Positions 28,966 to 35,714 of a stretch of 64,000 nt of DNA are shown piece after piece. A program made the position numbers and the translations under genes. Source of the DNA: Thermococcus sp. MV5 (GTDB taxonomy: Archaea > Methanobacteriota_B > Thermococci > Thermococcales > Thermococcaceae); contig NZ_SNUE01000004.1 of assembly GCF_012027425.1 (NCBI RefSeq), positions 137,887 through 201,886 on the forward strand, in the 5' to 3' direction. Positions within the stretch are counted from its first letter, which is position 1, and each line of letters starts with the position of its first letter. The notes beneath the pieces are model-generated. The model was given only the letters and a program-made list of their open reading frames with translations, searched no databases and was not told the DNA's origin.

Positions 28966-29429
28966 CTATGGCAACTTTTTAAATCCATACGTCTCAAAGT
29001 CTCGATCAAAAGTGAAGGCTTCTCTAATTTTCAATCGCTTCATTATCACAAAGCTCAAGCAATCTATAATATCCATACCATTCTGGTCTTCATATTGTTC
29101 AAATATTTTCCAAGCTTTTTCCCAGTCTTCTTCCGTCTCTTTTTCAAGGATTATAACCCTGCTCTTGCTATATTTTTTATCTTCCCGTTGCTTGCAAGAC
29201 CCCTTCCGTAAGGGAGGAGTAGTTCACAGAGCTGAATGGCAGTTTTTTTGTTCACCCTCTTTGAGACTCCATTAATAAACTCTACCAATACCGGCCTCCC
29301 AGTCATAACCTGCGGGAATTGAATTCTCCGGAAGTTTTTTGAGAAAATCCCTAGTTTTCTCAAATGTGCTGGCTTTAGGACTTTTGGAGCCGATTTTAGC
29401 ACATGCGGATGAACTTCCACCCTGGACAT
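28966..29429 (-). pseudogene. Degenerate vapBC-like locus (PIN toxin split by a mobile-element relic)
   Basis: The first part of the minus strand reads, in one frame, FEKTRDFLKKLPENSIPAGY and ends at a stop near 29283, which looks like an antitoxin tail. Overlapping it, another frame carries GRPVLVEFINGVSKRVNKKT, a PIN-like N-terminus. After the 47-bp relic at 29181-29227 the frame changes. The toxin C-terminus follows (LEKETEEDWEKAWKIFEQYE, then DCLSFVIMKRLKIREAFTFD, ending GFKKLP at 28966) with the conserved PIN Asp residues. The middle of the PIN domain, including its central acidic residues, is missing. The VapB assignment is less sure than the PIN tail. Confidence 0.6.
29181..29227 (+). 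mobile_element. 47-bp minimal copy of the element at 35205-35453
   Basis: The first 21 bases (CTTCCCGTTGCTTGCAAGACC) match the left end of the 249-bp element with one difference (A for G). The last 26 (CCTTCCGTAAGGGAGG then AGTAGTTCAC) match its right end with one difference. Everything between is gone, probably by recombination between the similar end hairpins. It sits inside the PIN gene remnant. Confidence 0.75.
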
Positions 29430-29545
29430 TTAAGCCATATAAATTCAGCTTTATTTTAAAACATTGGCTTTGAGTTTAAGGGAAAATGAGCTATATGGCA
29501 AAATCCTTAAATATTCTAAGAAAATTAAGTAAATCGGGTGTAGAA

Positions 29546-29737
29546 ATGGCACATGTTGAGACCCTTGAAAAGAGACTTGAGCGAATTGAAAAGCTTCTAA
29601 TAGAACTTAACTCCAAAATAGATAATTTCATGGGATATGAATATCTCTCCAAAGATGAAAAAAAAGAGCTAAAGAAAATGAAAGAGGAGATAAAGAAGGG
29701 AGAATTCATTAAGTTTGATGAACTCTTTGGGGATTAG
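29546..29737 (+). CDS. RelB-like antitoxin
   Basis: 63 residues (MAHVETLEKRLERIEKLLIE to FDELFGD), charged and helical, with a heptad-like first helix and an acidic tail. The archaeal RelB of P. horikoshii has this length and layout and wraps around its toxin. GGTGTAGAA before the ATG at 29546 sets the start; an upstream in-frame ATG is less well placed. It ends one base before relE. Confidence 0.85.
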   Translation: MAHVETLEKRLERIEKLLIELNSKIDNFMGYEYLSKDEKKELKKMKEEIKKGEFIKFDELFGD

Positions 29738-29738
29738 A

Positions 29739-29999
29739 ATGTACGAAATTATCTTTACAAAGAAAGCAGCAAAGCAAGTCCAAACTCTAGAGAAAGCCCA
29801 TATGCAGAAGCTAAAAGAAATACTGCTCTCCCTTCGTGAAAATCCTTTTTCTTACCCATATAAAAAGATCAGAGGAGAAGAGAACATATACAGAATTAGA
29901 GTTGGAAAATTCAGAATTTTGTATGAGGTTAATGATAAGGACCACTTGGTAATCATTTTCAAAATCGAAAGAAGGGAAAGAGCATACAAAAGAAAGTGA
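29739..29999 (+). CDS. RelE-family toxin (mRNA interferase)
   Basis: 86 residues, RelE fold: MYEIIFTKKAAKQVQTLEKA, then YPYKKIRGEENIYRIRVGKF and RILYEVNDKDHLVIIFKIER. Basic residues IRGEENIYRIR and the C-terminal RRERAYKRK correspond to the arginines that matter in the archaeal aRelE, which cleaves ribosome-bound mRNA. The pair shows no decay, in contrast to the neighbouring vapBC remnant. Confidence 0.9.
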   Translation: MYEIIFTKKAAKQVQTLEKAHMQKLKEILLSLRENPFSYPYKKIRGEENIYRIRVGKFRILYEVNDKDHLVIIFKIERRERAYKRK

Positions 30000-30062
30000 T
30001 TTTTCAATAAGTCTTATACTTTTCCTGAAAAAACTCAGAACATTCTCTAAAAAAGCTCTGAT

Positions 30063-30440
30063 TCAATCACCCAAAACATAAACTATCGCTTTGCATGAAT
30101 CGAGGTCATTTTCGTAGATGCACTTATTGTAAGCGTTTTCAAGGGTGTCTGAGTAGGAAAATGCCGGGTCATCTATATTTTTTGTTTCACCGTTAAATGT
30201 GCATTGAGAGTTTGAGCATGAGATGGTTTTATTTTTGAAGGAGTTCCAAGCTTCTGTAGCTTCATAGTTAGATTTTATAACTTCCACACTGTTTTGATAT
30301 TGCAAAATTTCATTTTGCTGGGTGGATCTTATTGCCTTTGGTACGACACCCTCACCAAAGTAAAAAACCGCTACCAATATTATCACGAGAATAAGGGCTA
30401 TCATCGCAGAGTACTCAAGAGAACCTTGAGCTTTTTTCAT
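30063..30440 (-). CDS. Class III signal-peptide pilin-like protein
   Basis: 125 residues. The N-terminus MKKAQGSLEYSAMIALILVI has the class III processing signal (QGSLEY) cut by EppA-type peptidase, then a hydrophobic assembly helix. The rest is a small globular domain with four cysteines (ISCSNSQCTF and NKCIYENDLDSCKAIV), enough for two disulfides. It is probably a subunit or minor pilin of a type IV-like filament, with its own leader 46 bases after the next pilin gene. Confidence 0.85.
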   Translation of the reverse strand: MKKAQGSLEYSAMIALILVIILVAVFYFGEGVVPKAIRSTQQNEILQYQNSVEVIKSNYEATEAWNSFKNKTISCSNSQCTFNGETKNIDDPAFSYSDTLENAYNKCIYENDLDSCKAIVYVLGD

Positions 30441-30486
30441 TAATAATCCCTCACAAATTTGAAAGATTTAAGAAAAGAAAACAAAA

Positions 30487-30936
30487 CTAAGTTCCACCAA
30501 GGGCCGCTAAGACTTTACATGCTGTGGCGTTTCCTTGCATACAGTTAGTGTAGAGACTGCCCAGATTAGTATCAATCACTTCATTGTCATCATATAGATT
30601 GTTAAGATCATCTTTGTATGCACTTTCAGTGATATCTATAACGGTAACTTGTTGATCAGCCGAGGTTGTGATGTTTAAATAGTAGGAAGAGTCTGACTCT
30701 TCGAATTTAACTTTATATGTATCATCCCACCAGTTTTTTGCTTGCAACGCAGATTTTCCAAGCTCTGCTTGGCTTTGAAGTGAAGCAATGTCTCCTTGCT
30801 GTGTAGCTTGTTGTCCACTGCTTGAAATGTATCTCACAACCACAAAGATTATTATCAGCGCTGCTGCGATCATGAAGAGGTACTCCAGCGCACCCTGACC
30901 CTTCTTCCTTCTAAACAACTTTTTCAGGTTTATCAT
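30487..30936 (-). CDS. Class III signal-peptide pilin-like protein
   Basis: 149 residues. Basic leader INLKKLFRRKKGQGALEYLF with cleavage expected after KKG, then a hydrophobic helix (MIAAALIIIFVVVRYI) and a Ser/Gln-rich helix (GQQATQQGDIASLQSQAELG). The globular domain has two cysteines near the C-terminus (YTNCMQGNATACK). GGAGGTGTTGGTGAA precedes the ATG. A TATA run (GTATTTATACAAG, minus strand, about 30988-31000) gives it a strong-looking promoter. Confidence 0.88.
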   Translation of the reverse strand: MINLKKLFRRKKGQGALEYLFMIAAALIIIFVVVRYISSSGQQATQQGDIASLQSQAELGKSALQAKNWWDDTYKVKFEESDSSYYLNITTSADQQVTVIDITESAYKDDLNNLYDDNEVIDTNLGSLYTNCMQGNATACKVLAALGGT

Positions 30937-31297
30937 TTCACCAACACCTCCAAATGGAAAATTTCCAAATACAAATTACGCCAAACTTGTATAAATACCT
31001 TTCCCCCCAATTATGTCTATTATTACCTCAAAATTGATGAATATTGAGTGGAAATTTTCCAATACGCATTTGGTATCATTGGATAAAATCCAATACAAGT
31101 CAAAATAATACCAGAACCCACTGTAAGCATTAGGAAATGTGCCAATGAATTTCCAAACGATTAAAGATATCCTCACGACCTAAATTTTTAGTCTGATATC
31201 CACAGTCTCCCACATTATGGGCAAGCCCCACCAAATCGTATAAATATTTTAAGTGCCAAACCATGTATACAAAATCCCCAAAATTGCGGTGAGTAAA
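30937..31297. promoter_or_regulatory. Divergent pilin / HTH-gene control region with repeated CCAATAC motifs
   Basis: This 360-base non-coding region holds the pilin promoter (about 30988-31000) and a plus-strand TATA run (CGTATAAATATTTT, about 31228-31241). A motif related to TTTCCAAATAC recurs: at about 30961-30971, TTTTCCAATAC at about 31056-31066, AATCCAATAC at about 31087-31096, and an inverted version ATTTGGTATCATTGG at about 31069-31083. Such a cluster suggests an operator for the pilin genes. The binder is unknown; the divergent HTH gene is a candidate. Confidence 0.5.
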
Positions 31298-31834
31298 ATG
31301 CTGGTCTTCATCGAATGCGAAGCTGTAAGTGTGGAAGGATGTTTAAGAGAATTGAAAGAAAAAGCTAAAATCCTTGAAAATATGCCCGGTTCAATAGAGA
31401 AGGCTAAAATAGAGCTCTCTTTTGGAGCTTTTATGGGAATAAGGATAGCCCTAAATATAGACCCGACCAAAAAAGCAGAAAAATACATAATAGCCGAATA
31501 TACCTCAGGAAAAGACGTTATAGAGAGACTCCAGCAAAAAATGCAGAACGGAATAAAGGACGCTGAAATAGTGGACTTCACCTTTGGAACCTACACGATG
31601 CCGGTGACAAGAAGAAAATATGCCGTTGGGATAGCGGTGGTAAACAGGCCCAAAGAAGGAGTAAGCTTTGAAAACAGCAGTATTGAAGAAAGAAGGGCAA
31701 TCTTAAGAAAGGCACTCGAAGTTTTTGGCTGGAATCCCAAGGCATTAAACATATCCGAAATAGCGAGGCTTTTCAATGTCTCAAGGGATTCAATATACAA
31801 CGACATAGAGCAGATTATGAAGGAGAAAAGCTAA
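31298..31834 (+). CDS. HTH protein of unknown family, divergent to pilins
   Basis: 178 residues from MLVFIECEAVSVEGCLRELK. A helix-turn-helix is clear at the C-terminus (NISEIARLFNVSRDSIYNDI). The N-terminal 130 residues are an unrecognised alpha/beta domain (KIELSFGAFMGIRIALNIDP; VTRRKYAVGIAVVNRPKEGV), which may sense a ligand. GGTGAGTAAA precedes the ATG at 31298, and a TATA box lies about 60 bases upstream. A DNA-binding regulator, perhaps of the adjacent pilins, is the best guess. Confidence 0.65.
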   Translation: MLVFIECEAVSVEGCLRELKEKAKILENMPGSIEKAKIELSFGAFMGIRIALNIDPTKKAEKYIIAEYTSGKDVIERLQQKMQNGIKDAEIVDFTFGTYTMPVTRRKYAVGIAVVNRPKEGVSFENSSIEERRAILRKALEVFGWNPKALNISEIARLFNVSRDSIYNDIEQIMKEKS

Positions 31835-32060
31835 AGCATTTTCATTAATTCTCCGAGAACTCGTTCAGAAATTCTGAAGCCAACGTTCCTTAACTGTTTT
31901 ATTGCTTCAACAAGTCAAAATCCTCTGCGGGCGACTTCTTCATATACTGCCTCAGCTACAAAAACTTCAAATCTCTCGGTGAGTGGAATGAGAGGAGGAG
32001 ATGAAATATTAAAAATACTAACTGCTATTGATACTACCCCTCAATGCTCTAAAGAGAAGA
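31831..32060 (-). pseudogene. Decayed DUF3368 (PIN-like) gene
   Basis: One minus-strand frame reads FNISSPPLIPLTERFEVFVA, then EAVYEEVARRGF, a stop, and LVEAIKQLRNVGFRISERVL to the end ELMKML. The pieces match the start (SSPLI ... AVYEEV) and the end (GFRISE-VL-ELMK) of DUF3368 proteins, toxin-like PIN relatives. The middle, with the catalytic acidic residues, is deleted. It overlaps the stop of the HTH gene by a few bases. Confidence 0.6.
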
Positions 32061-32144
32061 CTTACGAAAATCGGTGGTTCGACTCCGCCCGAAATTATTA
32101 AAAAAGCCCTCTTAATTTTAGACGAATTAGAAAAAGAAGAATAA
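32040..32144 (+). pseudogene. Short coding remnant, plus strand
   Basis: A 34-codon frame (LNALKRRLTKIGGSTPPEII to DELEKEE) has coding-like, charged composition but no start codon. The preceding sequence reads as coding in another frame (GGDEILKILTAIDTT from about 31998). It looks like the tail of a frameshifted small gene. The family was not recognised. Confidence 0.35.
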
Positions 32145-32153
32145 ACCCAAAAA

Positions 32154-33380
32154 TCACTGAACAACACTTATTGGCACTGGAGTCGCTGACAAAACAAATA
32201 TTGCCAACACAATTAAAGCTAAAGCAATTCTTTTCGGCGATATCGGGCTCACTTCGTCCAAAGCACCTGGATTGCCAATTCTTCCCATGAGCAAAATTAT
32301 GAATCCCCATATAAGCCAGCCAGCCCATAGAACACTCAAACCAATCATGGCTAAGCCGAGTCCAAAGGTTAAAATGGAGTGGAACTTCTCCCCAAGAAAG
32401 GCCCTAGCTATATGGCCTCCATCGAGCTGGGCTGCAGGGATTAAGTTCAAGAAAGTTACTAAAATTCCAACCCATCCAGCTATTGCCACGGGATGAAGGT
32501 AGATCACATAATCCTCGGGAATTCTGAAGACGTATCTCTCAAGGAGCACCATTATTAGACTCTGACCAAATGCTATTCCTCCTTCAACTTGAGCAATCGT
32601 GCTCATAGGCAAAGCAGGAGAAAGTCTCAAACCTATGAGTAAAACCGGTATAGCAACAATAAACCCAGCTATAGGACCACTTGAACCTAAATCTATGGCA
32701 GCATTTCGCGTGGGGATTGGGGATTTAACTCTTATAACCGCCCCCAAAGTACCTAGGATATTAGGGAATGGAATAAAGTATGGAAAAGTTGACTTTACTC
32801 CATGAAATGTGGCCGCTATCTTGTGGCCCATCTCATGCGTTCCCAAAATTGCCAAAACACTTATTGAAAACGCCAAAGCATTGAGATAGATGTTCCTAAT
32901 CCCAGGTAAGTTGTATTCATCGAGAAATGAGATATAAGACCCCGAAAGCCAGTAACCCGCAAAAAGCGTGCTCAATATAGTTGCTATGAAAAGTCCTATA
33001 CCAATGAATGGGTTCTCTTCCTTCACTTCCTGGGCCGGGAAGAGGTAGAGAATGACCTTTCCTTCCTTCTTCTTTAGAGCTCCCCAATAGCCAAGTTCTT
33101 CAAGTTCCCTGAGAACTTTCTCAAAGTTGCTCTCTCTTATCTCGAGAACCTCAAAAGCAGTGACATTCCCTCTAGACTGCGTCTCTCCCAAAGAATAGAA
33201 TTGACTGAGTTTTTCAATTAAATCTCCCGCAGGTCCCTCCTCAACCACAGGCTCGATTTCAAACCCCACAATAACCATATCAGAGCCACATTTAGGACAA
33301 GCCTTCTCCAAGAGGGCCTCATTTGAATCTATAACTTCTCTATGGCCACAGTTAACACATTCATAAATACCTTTCGGCAT
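32154..33380 (-). CDS. M50 site-2 protease family membrane metalloprotease
   Basis: 408 residues. The N-terminal zinc ribbon (ECVNCGHRE ... CPKCGSD, residues 8-32) is followed by a soluble domain and then at least six membrane helices. The catalytic motif is HEMGH at residues 182-186, and the second motif QLDGGHIARAFLG supplies the third zinc ligand. It cuts substrates within the membrane. GGTGGAAAAA places the start at the ATG at 33380. The next gene upstream on this strand is the aconitase-X pair. Confidence 0.93.
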   Translation of the reverse strand: MPKGIYECVNCGHREVIDSNEALLEKACPKCGSDMVIVGFEIEPVVEEGPAGDLIEKLSQFYSLGETQSRGNVTAFEVLEIRESNFEKVLRELEELGYWGALKKKEGKVILYLFPAQEVKEENPFIGIGLFIATILSTLFAGYWLSGSYISFLDEYNLPGIRNIYLNALAFSISVLAILGTHEMGHKIAATFHGVKSTFPYFIPFPNILGTLGAVIRVKSPIPTRNAAIDLGSSGPIAGFIVAIPVLLIGLRLSPALPMSTIAQVEGGIAFGQSLIMVLLERYVFRIPEDYVIYLHPVAIAGWVGILVTFLNLIPAAQLDGGHIARAFLGEKFHSILTFGLGLAMIGLSVLWAGWLIWGFIILLMGRIGNPGALDEVSPISPKRIALALIVLAIFVLSATPVPISVVQ

Positions 33381-33423
33381 TTTTTCCACCACTAAAAGAG
33401 AATTGGAAAGGAGAGCTTAAAAA

Positions 33424-33816
33424 TTATTCCTCTACAATGATCTCCCCTCTATCAGCATCAACCTCAACAAGTTGTCCCGTCCTGATTTTGCTTATATCTA
33501 TTTTATCCACCATAGGAATTTCGGCTATTATTGCACCTGTAGCTACAATGGTTTCCGCCTCTTCGACAATTATCGCTCTAGGCGCAACTCCATTTTTCTT
33601 GAGCTGGTAGATTACGTAAGAACCAACGGTTGATCCTTTCCCTCTCGGAAAAACTAGAATCTTATTCTTCACACTCTCGCCTTTAATATCACTCTCCACA
33701 TCCTTAACAATTCCTGTCTTTGGATCAACGCCTCCCAAAAAAGACAAGGGTTTTTTAGATACTAATGCAACGCCTCTAGCTTTTCCGCCAAAAATTTTTC
33801 TCCCCTTAATTTTCAT
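33424..33816 (-). CDS. Aconitase-X swivel-domain (small) subunit, phosphomevalonate dehydratase
   Basis: 130 residues of the DUF126 family: GKARGVALVSKKPLSFLGGV, FPRGKGSTVGSYVIYQL and PMVDKIDISKIRTGQLVEVD. In archaea this swivel domain is a separate subunit that pairs with the catalytic DUF521 protein. The complex in Aeropyrum was shown to dehydrate 5-phosphomevalonate to trans-anhydromevalonate 5-phosphate in the archaeal mevalonate pathway. The catalytic partner is 9 bases upstream. Confidence 0.88.
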   Translation of the reverse strand: MKIKGRKIFGGKARGVALVSKKPLSFLGGVDPKTGIVKDVESDIKGESVKNKILVFPRGKGSTVGSYVIYQLKKNGVAPRAIIVEEAETIVATGAIIAEIPMVDKIDISKIRTGQLVEVDADRGEIIVEE

Positions 33817-33825
33817 TTTCTCACC

Positions 33826-34986
33826 TCACGGTGCCCCTAGTATAAGTTCATCCGTGTTTTCTAATCTAACTTTCAAACCAGCTGTGGAAAAGTAAAAGCT
33901 TGCCTTTCCACTGTTTGTTGCTATTCCTTGATACCACTTTTCGACTGGAGAGACTATTAGGCAGCTGTCAACTATCATTTTTCCGTTGTACCGCTCTATT
34001 ACATCAGTATATCCTAAAGCGTCTGCTAAAGCTTTTACAACCCTACTAAGAGTTATTAAGAGGGGAATCTTCAAGGGTTTTTCCCGTATTTTAAGGAGCT
34101 CAACAATTTCTTTTACCTCTTGAATAGAAGCATGAGGACATCCTATAACTATCGCATCTAGTTCCTCCCACTCAGCGTTAAATCTCTCTTTAACTTCTTT
34201 AAGTTCTTCATCACCCACTTGAAGCCTTTCTACACTGTCTACCAAAGCCTCTTTATACTCTGGGGTTTCCCCTTCAACGTGATAGAGGGCTATTGAACCA
34301 GTGGCGGCCATTGAAGCCCCAAGCTCTTTTAAGTGATCAAGAGTTTGGACTTTAAGACCTTTAAAGTAAGGGACATCATTCTTTAGTGTCTTGCCAAGAT
34401 AATAGCCTAAAAAGCTATAATCAGCGAATCCTTTAACTTTGGCATCAACTTCAACTATTATAGTTGCTTTTCTGTTTTCTTCTAAATGAAGCCCATAGTT
34501 AGGAGTTTTTCCCACTATTGCTGCTGCCAAACTAGAAGGACCACCCTCCCTGTTGGTTCTAGCCCCAATTATAGAGTTTGCAAAAACGACTGCCGAGCTT
34601 TCACTCCATGCTATATGATCCCCAAATTTAGGAAGGTTTGCTCCATAATAAGGAGTACAGGTAGAGGTTATCTCAATCCCCATGGCCCTATAAAGGTTTA
34701 AAATTTCTCTCTGCTTCTCCATAAAAGCTTCTTCCCCAATTCCCGCGGGGTTTAGGGTAGTGTAAACACTCACCTTTGCCCCTGCGTCTACAAAGTCCTT
34801 AAGAAACTCTATTCCTGCATCCCCAATATTTTTGTAAGAAACTCCTGCAACTTGAGCACTTTTAATAGTGATAAGCTTATCAGCACCATAAATCTCTCCC
34901 AAGGCCACGAGGATTTCCATGGCCTTCTGAAGTGCAAAACCATACTCCCCAGCCAATATTAACTCTTCTTCTTTCGTGAGGTACAT
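33826..34986 (-). CDS. Aconitase-X catalytic (large) subunit, phosphomevalonate dehydratase
   Basis: 386 residues. MYLTKEEELILAGEYGFALQ is the family start. Cysteines in STCTPYYG, IGCPHASIQE and DSCLIVSP are the likely [4Fe-4S] ligands. GARTNREGGPSSLAAAIVGK is a further conserved block. It acts with the small subunit just downstream in isoprenoid (membrane lipid) synthesis. The longest open frame adds 44 residues that cross the upstream repeat; GGTGATAAA before the ATG at 34986 argues for the shorter form. Confidence 0.9.
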   Translation of the reverse strand: MYLTKEEELILAGEYGFALQKAMEILVALGEIYGADKLITIKSAQVAGVSYKNIGDAGIEFLKDFVDAGAKVSVYTTLNPAGIGEEAFMEKQREILNLYRAMGIEITSTCTPYYGANLPKFGDHIAWSESSAVVFANSIIGARTNREGGPSSLAAAIVGKTPNYGLHLEENRKATIIVEVDAKVKGFADYSFLGYYLGKTLKNDVPYFKGLKVQTLDHLKELGASMAATGSIALYHVEGETPEYKEALVDSVERLQVGDEELKEVKERFNAEWEELDAIVIGCPHASIQEVKEIVELLKIREKPLKIPLLITLSRVVKALADALGYTDVIERYNGKMIVDSCLIVSPVEKWYQGIATNSGKASFYFSTAGLKVRLENTDELILGAP

Positions 34987-35041
34987 TTTATCACCACTAC
35001 CCTTTATACAAAAGAACTTTAAAGGTTTGCTAAGCATAGTA

Positions 35042-35075
35042 TCTGACCTCCTTCCCACCGTGAAGGGCGAGGCTT
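35042..35075 (-). repeat. Solo 34-bp hairpin repeat, copy 1 (IS605-like right-end remnant)
   Basis: On the minus strand, AAGCCTCGCCCTTCACGG then TGGGAAGGAGGTCAGA. It matches the copy at 63315-63348 at 30 of 34 positions. CTCGCC pairs with GGTGGG allowing G-U pairs. The CCTCGCC-loop-GGCGGGGAGGA pattern is typical of the 3' end of IS200/IS605-type tnpB elements. No transposase is beside it. Confidence 0.6.
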
Positions 35076-35153
35076 GGAGAAAGAAAAAGTCAAATAACCA
35101 GCAAAGTAATGGTTTCAATAATTAGATAAGATCTAATCTTAAAGGTGATAAAA

Positions 35154-35276
35154 ATGCGAGGACAAGGCTCCATTGAATATACATTTATGCTAAGTGGCGC
35201 TTTACTTCCCGTTGCTTGCAAGGCCTCTTCCGAGAGGGATGGGATACGCAAGGGGAGGCGGGTGGAGAAGATTTAA
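35154..35276 (+). pseudogene. Truncated class III pilin gene
   Basis: AAAGGTGATAAAA precedes an ATG that reads MRGQGSIEYTFMLSGAL, the class III signal (QGSIEY) and the start of the hydrophobic helix. After 17 codons the frame enters the mobile element (CTTCCCGTTGCTTGC), loses all pilin character and stops at 35276. No continuation of the pilin was found beyond the element. Confidence 0.65.
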
Positions 35277-35280
35277 ATAC
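35269..35280 (+). promoter_or_regulatory. TATA box inside the element
   Basis: AGATTTAAATAC is a good archaeal TATA element and lies about 25-30 bases before the start of the folded RNA (about 35300). An independent transcript is therefore likely. Confidence 0.55.
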
Positions 35281-35299
35281 TCCAAGGAAATAGAGTATG

Positions 35300-35453
35300 A
35301 CGGCCTTGTAACAGCCGTAAGGCTGGACAGCCCATAAGGGCTGGTGTAAAGTAGCTCCCGATTCCGAGAGGATAGGGAGTAGTGGCCGCGTGAACCGGCC
35401 TGTGGGGAGCAAACCCCCCACGAAGCTCCTTCCGTAAGGGAGGAGCAGTTCAC
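35300..35453 (+). ncRNA. Orphan omega-RNA-like structured RNA
   Basis: Perfect helices follow each other: CAGCC-GTAA-GGCTG (35312-35325), CAGCCC-ATAA-GGGCTG (35328-35343), CTCCC ... GGGAG (35355-35379), GGCC ... GGCC (35383-35400), GTGGGG ... CCCCAC (35402-35421) and a 9-bp GNRA-capped stem GCTCCTTCC-GTAA-GGGAGGAGC. GTGAAC at 35390-35395, in the loop of the GGCC stem, is complementary to GTTCAC at 35448-35453. This makes the 3' pseudoknot typical of TnpB guide scaffolds. The sequence just after 35453 would be the guide. No tnpB is in the window. An H/ACA or other GC-rich ncRNA remains an alternative. Confidence 0.68.
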
Positions 35454-35549
35454 AGGCTTAGATAAATCCTACCCTTCACATTTAGAATGCTAGCTATACA
35501 ACGTGCAACAAACAATTCTAAGGTAATAGATGGCTCCTTATAAGAACCG

Positions 35550-35564
35550 TAAGCTTTATAAATT
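35550..35564 (+). promoter_or_regulatory. Promoter of initiator tRNA-Met
   Basis: GTAAGCTTTATAAATTA contains a TATA box centred about 36 bases before the tRNA 5' end, leaving a short 5' leader for RNase P. Confidence 0.55.
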
Positions 35565-35593
35565 ACCATCAGATAAGAGATATCGGGTCAAGC

Positions 35594-35671
35594 AGCGGGG
35601 TGGGGCAGCTAGGAGTGCCCGCCGGGCTCATAACCCGGAGGTCGGCCGTTCAAATCGGCTCCCCGCTACCA
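35594..35671 (+). tRNA. Initiator tRNA-Met (CAT)
   Basis: A complete cloverleaf with encoded CCA. The acceptor stem AGCGGGG/CCCCGCT gives A1-U72, and the anticodon loop CTCATAA carries CAT. The anticodon stem CCGGG/CCCGG ends with the three G-C pairs that mark initiators, and the T-loop is TTCAAAT. A1-U72 together with GGG/CCC identifies the initiator rather than an elongator. No intron. Confidence 0.95.
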
Positions 35672-35714
35672 GTTCATTTTTGTGCGTTGATGCATAGCCT
35701 TGGACGTTAATGTT

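Larger units (their letters stand above)
35205..35453 (+). mobile_element. 249-bp transposase-less element carrying an RNA gene
   Basis: The left end is CTTCCCGTTGCTTGCAAGG with a hairpin CCTCT-TCCG-AGAGG (35224-35237). The right end is the hairpin GCTCCTTCC-GTAA-GGGAGGAGC followed by AGTTCAC. The boundaries are set by comparison with the 47-bp copy at 29181-29227. The left flank is TTTA, compatible with the short T-rich targets of single-strand IS200/IS605 transposition. The element is GC-rich against AT-rich surroundings and encodes no protein. It interrupts a pilin gene. Confidence 0.72.

Noticed and set aside
32073-32089. tRNA T-arm-like GGTGGTTCGACTCCGCC
   Set aside because: No anticodon arm, D-arm or acceptor stem fits around it, and the bases read as codons of the LNALKRRLTKIGG remnant.
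33826-35118. Aconitase-X large subunit with a 44-residue extension
   Set aside because: The extension runs through the hairpin repeat at 35042-35075, and the ATG at 34986 has GGTGATAAA.
35185-35453. Two overlapping minus-strand open frames of about 80 codons
   Set aside because: They cross the structured RNA and element ends, and their composition reflects GC-rich hairpins rather than a protein.
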